Below, piece after piece: positions 1 through 5,676 of a DNA stretch of 5,676 nucleotides. Position 1 is the stretch's first letter. Every line of letters begins with the position of its first letter. A program made the translations under genes and the position numbers. This DNA is from Ignavibacteriaceae bacterium (GTDB lineage Bacteria > Bacteroidota > Ignavibacteria > Ignavibacteriales > Ignavibacteriaceae). The stretch spans positions 1 to 5,676 of the forward strand of contig JANWIS010000029.1 of the NCBI GenBank assembly GCA_025449775.1, given 5' to 3'. The notes under the pieces are model-generated. The model saw only the letters and a list, made by a program, of their open reading frames with translations. It searched no databases and was not told the DNA's origin.

Positions 1-41
1 ACACCATAAAATATTAATTACTAATCAAAAATAATGAATTT

Positions 42-72
42 AAAAGAAAGGGCACATCACAATGATGTGCCC
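42..72 (-). terminator. Intrinsic terminator after the 696-residue secreted protein gene
   Basis: Positions 50-59 and 63-72 form a perfect 10-bp inverted repeat (GGGCACATCA / TGATGTGCCC) around a 3-base loop. Read on the minus strand, the stem is followed by TTTCTTTT (positions 49-42), a U-rich run typical of rho-independent termination. It begins about 20 bases past the TAG stop at 92-94. The plus-strand flank has A's rather than T's, so it should act only on minus-strand transcripts. It probably ends the two-gene unit of large paralogues. The remaining bases 1-41 hold nothing recognisable. Confidence 0.9.
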
Positions 73-91
73 TAAAAAAATATTCTTAAAT

Positions 92-2182
92 CTATTTAAG
101 CAATGACATCTTTTTTACGGAAACAAATTCACCAGCAGTAAGCTTATAGAAATAAGTACCTGATGCAAGAGCTGAAGCATCAAATTCAATTTCATAATTT
201 CCTGCCGATTGTCTTCCGTTAACCAGGTTATCAACTTCTCTTCCCATCACATCGTAAATTATTAAGCTTACTTGTGATTCTGCTGGAATTGAATAAGATA
301 TCTGCGTTGTTGGGTTGAACGGGTTGGGATAGTTTTGTTCAAGTCTGTAATCTGATGCAACGGTTTCTTCAATCGGATTATTCAATATTATTCCATCTGT
401 CAGCCAGCGGACTGATCTTGCAATAAGTGAATCAGCAATTGTCACATCATTAACCTGTTCAAAAGCAAAACCAAAATAAACTACTCTATGATTTCCATCA
501 TCAGCCTTCACTGAACTGATTTTCGGTCCGGTTAAAAATTGGATGATTGCTGAAGTGTTGGCATCAATAGGTGATATTTCATCGGGAGATCTTGTATAAA
601 CAGAATTAAGAGTAAACTGTACTCCATCAGTAATAGGGTCGCCCGGGTATCCGCTCACAATATAGCTACCGCCAAAATCTGCAAGATAATTTGAATGCAA
701 ATAATTATTGAAGAAGCTCTGTGCAAATTGACTTTGACCTCCGGCTCCAAAAATATCTGTACCGATATTTTGTCCTGACATAAGAATATTTCCACCCTGA
801 TCAAGATATGTTTGAAGATTATTTACTTCATCCGGATAAAAAGCGGGAAGTGAATTTCCACCTGACCAGCTGATCATTGTAAAATATGAAAGATCAAGAC
901 TTGGTTCCTGAAGAGCTTCTCTTGATACAACTCCGTATATGCCTTCATAAAAACCATCAAGTGCATCTGAAACCAGAGAAGCATACCCATCTTCTGTAGC
1001 ATCAACTACCAGCAAATGAACACCTGTATTTGTAACTGTGCTAAAAGTTATGCTGCCGGATACTCCACCATTATTTTGCGATGCATATTCTAATGTAATT
1101 ATTCCAGAGCCATTAATGCTATTCGGATTAACCATAACAGAAATAGTTGTTGATTCGCCAGCTGTTACCGAAACGGCATCAGTAGTTCCAAAAGGAAATG
1201 TTCCGTTAACAGTTGTAAATTCTCCTGTCCATCCTGAGGGACCATCAATTGTTGCAGTAATATCATAAGTATCATTCAACAATCCTTCATTATAAAGAGT
1301 AGCACTAAATTGTGCTGAAGAATTGTTGGCGGTTATTATATCAGGACTTTGTGAATTAATGGTTGCAACATAATCGGGAGAAACAAGCGGCCAAACTCCA
1401 GCTTGCTGAATCTCAGCATTGGAATTTAAAGGTGCACCGTTTTTATAAACCATTACAACAATGGCTGAACTGTCCGGAATGAAATCCGGTGCTGGAGATG
1501 GAGGAACTGCTACTGTATATGAAAATGTTTTTGTAACAACCTGTCCCTGGTTCCATGCACCATTAATTACTTCCTGTCCTGTTGCACCGTTCATCATATC
1601 TCTTACAAGCCAGTAATGAACATAATCTGCAATAAAAGTAATTCCCGGAGTACAGGTATTATTAGAAGTTTGTCCCCAAACCTGACCGTCTTCAACCAGG
1701 ATTATATTGTAACTGTATTGACCGCTTAAATTCTCCAATGCAGTAAAATCGATTGTGGCATTAAATTCCCGTGTGTTTACATTGTAGCTTCTTTCAACTT
1801 CAATGCTCACTGTTGCCGGAACACTGTTACGATTGCTAACCCAGGTGGGCCACCCTTGGTTCCAAACAAGAACACCGCTCTTTCGATCAATAGTTCCCGT
1901 TGGATATCCGGAAAATCCTAACAGGCTTATGATATTACTTCCGGGGAAAATTCTGAACGGGTCACTTCCGGCACCATGATAAGCTAATACAATTGCATTT
2001 GGAATATTCGGAAGAATGCTTTCTAATATGATATCATCTCCACACGGACACCATTGGCACCATGTTCCGGTACAAAATTCCAGAACAGGATTTCTTTGTG
2101 TCTGGGCGAAAAAGTTCTGAGAAGAAATAATTGCTGATATAGCAATTAATACGATTGCAAATGATCGTAACTTTCTTTTCAT
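92..2182 (-). CDS. Secreted Omp28/thioredoxin-like protein with GATase-like domain and T9SS sorting tail
   Basis: Predicted exported multidomain protein of 696 residues. Residues 1-26 look like a signal peptide (KRK, a hydrophobic stretch, cleavage near A26). A thioredoxin-like domain (about 31-125) carries CxxC at C42-C45, with extra cysteines C37 and C47, and a probable cis-Pro at P94 (GYP). The Omp28-like extension (about 126-262) includes a conserved-looking HYWLVRD (189-195) and ends in IQQAG. Residues about 270-385 are an Ig-like beta domain. Residues about 388-597 resemble a class I glutamine-amidotransferase fold (LLVVD at 390-394, GGNILMSGQNIG at 463-474, YLHSNY at 494-499), without a nucleophile Cys at the elbow. 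Residues about 611-696 are a T9SS type A sorting domain starting at NYPNPFNP (617-624). The start is supported by the signal peptide and a GAGG five bases upstream. It lies 46 bp after its 691-residue paralogue and before a strong terminator. Architecture is well supported; biochemical activity is unknown. A purely structural or adhesive role is possible. Confidence 0.9.
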   Translation of the reverse strand: MKRKLRSFAIVLIAISAIISSQNFFAQTQRNPVLEFCTGTWCQWCPCGDDIILESILPNIPNAIVLAYHGAGSDPFRIFPGSNIISLLGFSGYPTGTIDRKSGVLVWNQGWPTWVSNRNSVPATVSIEVERSYNVNTREFNATIDFTALENLSGQYSYNIILVEDGQVWGQTSNNTCTPGITFIADYVHYWLVRDMMNGATGQEVINGAWNQGQVVTKTFSYTVAVPPSPAPDFIPDSSAIVVMVYKNGAPLNSNAEIQQAGVWPLVSPDYVATINSQSPDIITANNSSAQFSATLYNEGLLNDTYDITATIDGPSGWTGEFTTVNGTFPFGTTDAVSVTAGESTTISVMVNPNSINGSGIITLEYASQNNGGVSGSITFSTVTNTGVHLLVVDATEDGYASLVSDALDGFYEGIYGVVSREALQEPSLDLSYFTMISWSGGNSLPAFYPDEVNNLQTYLDQGGNILMSGQNIGTDIFGAGGQSQFAQSFFNNYLHSNYLADFGGSYIVSGYPGDPITDGVQFTLNSVYTRSPDEISPIDANTSAIIQFLTGPKISSVKADDGNHRVVYFGFAFEQVNDVTIADSLIARSVRWLTDGIILNNPIEETVASDYRLEQNYPNPFNPTTQISYSIPAESQVSLIIYDVMGREVDNLVNGRQSAGNYEIEFDASALASGTYFYKLTAGEFVSVKKMSLLK

Positions 2183-2187
2183 AATAG

Positions 2188-2191
2188 CCTC
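2188..2191 (-). promoter_or_regulatory. Ribosome binding site of the 696-residue protein gene
   Basis: The minus strand reads GAGG, then CTATT, then ATG, a 5-base spacer. The upstream paralogue has the same GAGG with the same spacing. This supports the ATG at 2180-2182 as the start and suggests that both genes were copied with their translation signals or share one design. Confidence 0.65.
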
Positions 2192-2228
2192 ATCTTAATT
2201 TTAATGATTATATAATTTATTTAGTTCT

Positions 2229-4304
2229 TTACTTCAACAAATTCATCTTTTTAACTGAAGAAAAATCACCAGCAATCATTTCATAAAAATAAATTCCAGA
2301 TGCCAGGTTTTTGCTATCGAATGAAACCTGATAAGTTCCCTGTTCTTTAACTTCATCAACTAGAACTGACACTTCTCTGCCGATCACATCATAAACTTTT
2401 ATAGAGACATTAGATGGAGCAGGAACCTGGTATTTTATAAATGTAACAGGATTGAACGGGTTAGGGTAATTCTGGAATAGTTCGAATGAAGCCGGAAGTA
2501 GATCAGTTTCTCCACCTTCAACACTAACCGGATTATTCAGCCACTCAATAATATTTTCTGCTAACAAAGTTCTCTTCTCTGCGAGTGCAATCGTTTCAAA
2601 ACCAAATGTGGTAAAGATAACTTTTCCCGATGTACTATGATATGATCTGATGCCTGGATGTTCATTAGGTTTTAACCAGAAGGAAAAAATATTTGCACTG
2701 TAATTTCCTTGCGCACTTATCTGGTTTGCGTAATGTCCTTGTGAATGATTAATCGTATTTGCACCACTTCCACCGACAAGCGTCACCATTCCCAAACCAT
2801 CAGTAATTGGATCGCCGACAATGCCTTGTGTTATGCTGGCCGTATGTTCTCTTAATACGTAATTAGAGTGTAAATAGTTTGTAAAAAATTCCATGGTTCC
2901 GGTTGTATGATACGGGCTTGATGGATCAGCTAGCTGATATGCAATATCAACTCCATTTAAATATAATGCACCTCCGTTATCAAGAAATGTTTGAAGAGCA
3001 TTTATTTCTTCAACATTAAGTCCCGGTTCAGTCACACCAGTATTCCAAAGAAAGATATCAAAAGTATTTAGGCTGCTTAAAGCTTCTATTAAATAATCGC
3101 TTGGAACTACGCCAAAATCAGCACTCATACTTGCAAGCTCTTGTTCAAAATAACTTTGATAGTTCTCTCCACCATCATCATCAACTACTAAAACATTTAA
3201 ACCGAATGTTGTAAAACGGAAGTCAACATTACCAAACGAACCCTGGTTTGAGACAAACTGTACAGTCGTTTTACCATATCCATTAATTGAATTGCCATTA
3301 ACATTTGCAAGAACTTCAGTGGAATCTCCGGGGTTCAAAGATACGGCATCGGTTTGACCATAATTAAAAGTTCCATTAACAGTACTGAAAGTTAGTGACC
3401 AGCCTGCCGGACCATCGAAGTCCAAATTAATATTATAAGTATCCGGGAATAATCCAATATTTTTAATATAAGCTGAGTAAACAGCTGTTTCTGATGACGC
3501 ACCAAAATAATATTCATCCGCAGTACTTATTGTTGCCATATAATTTTGATTAATGTCTTGCATTCCCGACTGATATATTTGTGATGTATTATCATTTTGT
3601 ATAAACGCAACAACTCTTAGGCTATCCATAATAACCGCCTGTAGAAAAGCTGTAGTTGGAACATACTGCAGTACTATCATTATAGAATCTCCGGGAGCTG
3701 GAGCTGTAAATGTGGTTCCTCCTGCATTCGGAAGCATCTTACGACATATACTATAAAATTCAGTTTCTCCATTACCTCCGGGAGGTGTTCCAAAGTCAAT
3801 TGTTTTTTCGGTCAGTGCAACTTTTAATTTAGTATTGGTAAATGTTGTAACATCACTTGGATCCCGAATTATTTTTACTCCTACTTCTATTAAATTATTT
3901 GATACTGTTCCCTGAGTAATAACAATTTTAAAGGGCGAGAATTGCGAGTTACCATTATTTACTGTACTAATTAATGCTGATTGACTAACGGATATTGTTG
4001 CACCATTAACTTCAATCCATGGAACAGCATTTACTCCATAATAATTTATCCGGCTGGTGTTGTCAGCCAGATTCAGAAGATACATCGGATCGCCTGCACC
4101 TGGCCACCAGCCATTATATACTAGATGTGAAATGGATCCCTCGTTGACCAGCTGTTGTGATATGTTATTGTACCATGCATTATTAATTTGTGCACATGGA
4201 ACGCAGGAAGCGTTTGTAAATCTTTCAACTAATGATTTTTTATCATAAGCCGAGGTGTTAAACATAAAGCCACAAATAATTAAAAGTAGAAGAATTTTTT
4301 TCAT
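2229..4304 (-). CDS. Secreted Omp28/thioredoxin-like protein with GATase-like domain and T9SS sorting tail (paralogue)
   Basis: Predicted exported protein of 691 residues, same domain order as the downstream gene. The signal peptide is residues 1-19 (MKK, LLLLII core, TSA cleavage site). The thioredoxin-like domain (about 20-118) has CVPC at 34-37 and a probable cis-Pro at P95. The Omp28-like extension (about 122-248) carries PPGGNGETEFY (174-184), KMLP (189-192) and IYQSG (243-247), motifs shared with the lipoprotein gene upstream. An Ig-like beta domain spans about 256-367. The GATase-like domain (about 369-590) has VLVVDDD (371-377), LYLNGVDIA at the elbow (no Cys nucleophile), YLHSNY (477-482) and GDPITDG (497-503). 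The T9SS type A tail (about 605-691) starts at NYPNPFNP (612-619) and ends KKMNLLK. The start is supported by the signal peptide and GAGG. The gene stops 46 bp before its paralogue with no terminator between, so co-transcription is likely. It probably acts at the cell surface or outside the cell as a redox-active or binding protein; the substrate is unknown. Confidence 0.9.
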   Translation of the reverse strand: MKKILLLLIICGFMFNTSAYDKKSLVERFTNASCVPCAQINNAWYNNISQQLVNEGSISHLVYNGWWPGAGDPMYLLNLADNTSRINYYGVNAVPWIEVNGATISVSQSALISTVNNGNSQFSPFKIVITQGTVSNNLIEVGVKIIRDPSDVTTFTNTKLKVALTEKTIDFGTPPGGNGETEFYSICRKMLPNAGGTTFTAPAPGDSIMIVLQYVPTTAFLQAVIMDSLRVVAFIQNDNTSQIYQSGMQDINQNYMATISTADEYYFGASSETAVYSAYIKNIGLFPDTYNINLDFDGPAGWSLTFSTVNGTFNYGQTDAVSLNPGDSTEVLANVNGNSINGYGKTTVQFVSNQGSFGNVDFRFTTFGLNVLVVDDDGGENYQSYFEQELASMSADFGVVPSDYLIEALSSLNTFDIFLWNTGVTEPGLNVEEINALQTFLDNGGALYLNGVDIAYQLADPSSPYHTTGTMEFFTNYLHSNYVLREHTASITQGIVGDPITDGLGMVTLVGGSGANTINHSQGHYANQISAQGNYSANIFSFWLKPNEHPGIRSYHSTSGKVIFTTFGFETIALAEKRTLLAENIIEWLNNPVSVEGGETDLLPASFELFQNYPNPFNPVTFIKYQVPAPSNVSIKVYDVIGREVSVLVDEVKEQGTYQVSFDSKNLASGIYFYEMIAGDFSSVKKMNLLK

Positions 4305-4309
4305 TGTTG

Positions 4310-4313
4310 CCTC
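4310..4313 (-). promoter_or_regulatory. Ribosome binding site of the 691-residue protein gene
   Basis: The minus strand reads GAAGAGG, then CAACA, then ATG, giving a GAGG core five bases from the start codon. It matches the site before the downstream paralogue and fixes the ATG at 4302-4304, which also begins a convincing signal peptide. Confidence 0.65.
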
Positions 4314-4518
4314 TTCACAATTTATTTAAGAAAAAATAATTTAATTTCAATTTGATTACGCTGATTCCTTTCAACCCGAGATTATTTTGAACAACTAATC
4401 GTTACTCACAAAATCAGTTCCGGATTCAATAATATCTAGCCGGGTACAAAGTACTAATTAGGCGTAAAATTATCAAAATAAAATCATCGGTAATTACGAC
4501 TAAATGACAATTTTGAAG

Positions 4519-4549
4519 GAATAACTAAACCTATAAATTTTAGTTATTC
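4519..4549 (-). terminator. Inverted repeat overlapping the lipoprotein gene stop; possible weak terminator
   Basis: Arms 4519-4529 and 4539-4549 are a perfect 11-bp inverted repeat (GAATAACTAAA / TTTAGTTATTC) with a 9-base loop. The TAA stop of the lipoprotein gene (4544-4546) lies inside one arm. The stem is AT-rich, and the minus-strand sequence after it (CTTCAAAATTGTC) is not a clean U-run, so it is at best a weak terminator. It could instead protect the 3' end or attenuate read-through into the next gene. The structure is directly visible; its function is inferred. Confidence 0.45.
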
Positions 4550-5371
4550 GAAGGTCGAGCCTGACTGGTAGATTTCCTTCGAGGTTCTATTCTGAATGTA
4601 AACAACAGTATTTATCTTATCCAGCTTCCAATCAGATAACAGGGCATCCTGAAATTCAAAAGACAATTCAGCCTGATCTATTAATTGCCGTACAGAAGTT
4701 CCATCTACGGAAGGCAGCATGAGTCGTGTGACATCATAAAATTTTGTTTCACCATTTGAACCGGGTGCTTGTTCAAACTCAATATCTGTTTCAGTAACGA
4801 CAGTGTGAATTATCAGATCACTCAAATTAATTCCTGACGTATCTATAAATTTAATATTCACCTCAACCAGATAATCACCTTCCAAAATTCCATTAACACT
4901 TACTTCAAATCTCGGTGTTACCGAAAGCCTCGTATCAACTGCCGCTTTTACACTTACAGAATCTGTTGAAATCGGTTTTAAAATTCCGTCGATAACTGTT
5001 GTAGGGGCAAAGAATACATTGTAATAATCAATTCTGAAATCACAAACTGCTTTTGCTGCTAAATAAAAGAGATCGTTCGGTGCAGGAAAATTTGTCGGGA
5101 ACTTGACTGCAACTAATTTACTTCTTCCATAGGTTTCGTTTGCTAAATCTTCTATAATCTTGTTTGAGGTAACGCACGGATTACAGCTTACATTTGCAAA
5201 ATCTTCAATTATTACAATCTTTGTTGCAGCATGAACGCTTTCTGTGTAATCAACTTTTAAATTTACTACAACATTTCCGGTTGGTGTTATATTGGGTGAG
5301 GTTGGCGGATTTGTATTACAACTTATTATGAAGAAAATAAAAAGTATCGTTGTAATTGATTGTCTGATCAT
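4544..5371 (-). CDS. Thioredoxin-like/Omp28-like predicted lipoprotein
   Basis: A 275-residue protein with a lipoprotein signal peptide: hydrophobic residues 6-16 followed by the lipobox-like IISC, with C18 as the expected lipidated cysteine. The +2 residue is N, so outer-membrane localisation is more likely than inner-membrane retention. After a Pro/Thr-rich linker (about 19-32) comes a thioredoxin-like domain (about 50-150), with CNPC at 63-66 and a probable cis-Pro at P123 (FAP). The Omp28-like beta-rich part (about 152-271) includes APGSNGETKFY (202-212), RLMLP (216-220) and IYQSG (267-271), closely matching residues 174-247 of the next gene's product. It ends where its larger paralogues go on into Ig, GATase-like and sorting domains, so it is a complete short form, not a truncation. 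No good Shine-Dalgarno precedes the ATG; the start is chosen from the lipobox position. It is likely a periplasm-facing or surface thiol-disulfide protein. Activity and partner are unknown. Confidence 0.88.
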   Translation of the reverse strand: MIRQSITTILFIFFIISCNTNPPTSPNITPTGNVVVNLKVDYTESVHAATKIVIIEDFANVSCNPCVTSNKIIEDLANETYGRSKLVAVKFPTNFPAPNDLFYLAAKAVCDFRIDYYNVFFAPTTVIDGILKPISTDSVSVKAAVDTRLSVTPRFEVSVNGILEGDYLVEVNIKFIDTSGINLSDLIIHTVVTETDIEFEQAPGSNGETKFYDVTRLMLPSVDGTSVRQLIDQAELSFEFQDALLSDWKLDKINTVVYIQNRTSKEIYQSGSTFE

Positions 5372-5401
5372 TTTTAGCTTACTCTAATTAAATATTAGTG
5401 T

Positions 5402-5433
5402 CAAATCTTGTGCGTATATTTTACTTTCTACAA
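5402..5433 (-). promoter_or_regulatory. Candidate Bacteroidota-type promoter for the lipoprotein gene
   Basis: On the minus strand, TTG (5433-5431), 21 bases, then AAGATTTG (5409-5402) resemble the Bacteroidota -33 TTG / -7 TAnnTTTG pattern with one mismatch. This would give a 5' leader of roughly 25-30 bases. The gap before the gene lies after a clear terminator, so a promoter is expected somewhere in 5372-5511. This exact site is a weak match in AT-rich DNA. Confidence 0.25.
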
Positions 5434-5511
5434 TAACAAATTATTCATTCCAGTTGAAATAATAAAGAGATTATTTTAAGCATTTTGTAAAGGTTTCTCG
5501 ACATTTAAAAT

Positions 5512-5543
5512 AAAAAAGCCGTCATTCTTTTCAGGATAACGGC
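5512..5543 (-). terminator. Intrinsic terminator after the partial right-edge gene
   Basis: Positions 5518-5525 and 5536-5543 pair as an 8-bp stem on the minus strand (GCCGTTAT with ATGACGGC, including one G-U pair) around a roughly 10-base loop. The stem is followed by six T's (5517-5512) and TATTTT. It starts 22 bases after the TAA of the partial gene. It separates that gene from the lipoprotein gene, which therefore needs its own promoter. Confidence 0.85.
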
Positions 5544-5565
5544 ATAAAATAAAATAGCTTGACGA

Positions 5566-5676
5566 TTAATAATCAGAAGCAGAAACTTCTGCGCGAGCTA
5601 CCCAAAAACCGCTAATGCTTAAAACCTTTGAATCGCCCCAGGTTTTTACTTCAACTGTAAAACCATCTCTGGAAAT
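5566..5676 (-). CDS. C-terminal fragment of a protein with a possible H-type lectin-like end
   Basis: The reading frame is open from the right edge to a TAA at 5566-5568. It encodes the last 36 residues, which include GFTVEVKTWGDSKV, then GFWVARAEV, and end in SDY. The N-terminal part lies outside the window. The pattern of an aromatic beta strand, TW(G/A)D(S/T), then a strand ending in W-(L/I/V)-A resembles the C-terminal half of H-type lectin (Helix pomatia agglutinin-like) domains, which bind sugars. That resemblance comes from memory and covers a short piece, so the family call is tentative; another beta-sandwich protein is possible. A real gene is supported by the terminator placed directly after its stop. 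It belongs to a separate transcript from the genes to its left. Confidence 0.65.
   Translation of the reverse strand: MSRDGFTVEVKTWGDSKVLSISGFWVARAEVSASDY

Noticed and set aside
1038..1268. 76-codon plus-strand open frame
   Set aside because: It lies wholly inside the 696-residue gene on the opposite strand, has no ribosome binding site or recognisable domain, and overlaps the well-conserved Ig-like region. It is a shadow frame.
4057..4248. 63-codon plus-strand open frame
   Set aside because: It is antisense to the N-terminal thioredoxin-like region of the 691-residue gene, with no supporting start signal or similarity.
4269..4304. Possible lipobox (LIIC, C11) in the 691-residue protein
   Set aside because: The residue before Cys is Ile rather than G/A/S, the hydrophobic stretch would be very short, and a normal TSA cleavage site follows at residues 17-19. 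A standard signal peptide fits better, as does the T9SS tail.
4323..4350. TTGAAA - 16 bases - TAAATA as a sigma70-like promoter for the 691-residue gene
   Set aside because: The -10 match is poor, the region is AT-rich, and the start of transcription would fall almost on the ribosome binding site.
4444..4454. GTAC-AAA-GTAC palindrome in the intergenic gap
   Set aside because: It is too short and isolated to call an operator; this is expected by chance in a gap of this size.
4515..4554. Inverted repeat with GAAGG direct flanks as a miniature mobile element with target duplication
   Set aside because: At about 30 bases it is too small, one flank lies inside the coding region and its base overlaps the repeat arm, and no second copy is visible in the window.
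5457..5476. AAATAAT / ATTATTT inverted repeat upstream of the lipoprotein gene
   Set aside because: It is a seven-pair AU-only stem in AT-rich DNA, with no U-run or gene end nearby, so it is not meaningful alone.

Overview
The window looks like part of a chromosome from a low-GC member of the Bacteroidota/FCB group, most likely an Ignavibacteria-type organism. The main reason is the C-terminal tail on two of the proteins: an NYPNPFNP motif, then a (V/I)YDV(M/I)GREV strand, then a G-(T/I)-YFY...KKM-x-LLK ending. This is the type IX secretion system (T9SS) type A sorting domain in the form common in Ignavibacteria and neighbouring FCB lineages. The lineage call rests on sequence style and my memory of these families, not on a search.

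All recognisable genes are on the minus strand, so in transcription order they run from right to left. (1) The last 36 codons of a gene cut by the right edge (5566-5676), with a tail resembling an H-type lectin, followed by a good intrinsic terminator (5512-5543). (2) A 275-residue predicted lipoprotein with a thioredoxin-like/Omp28-like domain (4544-5371), with an 11-bp inverted repeat overlapping its stop codon. (3) A 239-bp intergenic gap. (4) A 691-residue secreted multidomain protein (2229-4304). (5) After 46 bp, a paralogous 696-residue secreted protein (92-2182). (6) A strong intrinsic terminator (42-72). The two large genes share the same GAGG ribosome binding site and spacing and are probably co-transcribed.

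The unifying theme is a local family of three extracytoplasmic thioredoxin-fold proteins. Each has an export signal, a CxxC motif near the N-terminus (CQWC, CVPC, CNPC), a proline in the cis-Pro position, and an Omp28-like beta-rich extension ending in an I-(Y/Q)-Q-(S/A)-G motif. The lipoprotein stops there. The two large paralogues continue through an Ig-like beta domain, a class I glutamine-amidotransferase-like (ThuA/GATase-fold) domain that lacks the usual cysteine nucleophile, and the T9SS sorting tail. A reasonable inference is one membrane-anchored and two T9SS-exported thiol/disulfide-active or adhesive cell-surface proteins. Substrates and actual activity cannot be read from the sequence.

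No RNA genes, CRISPR arrays, insertion sequences or attachment sites were seen.
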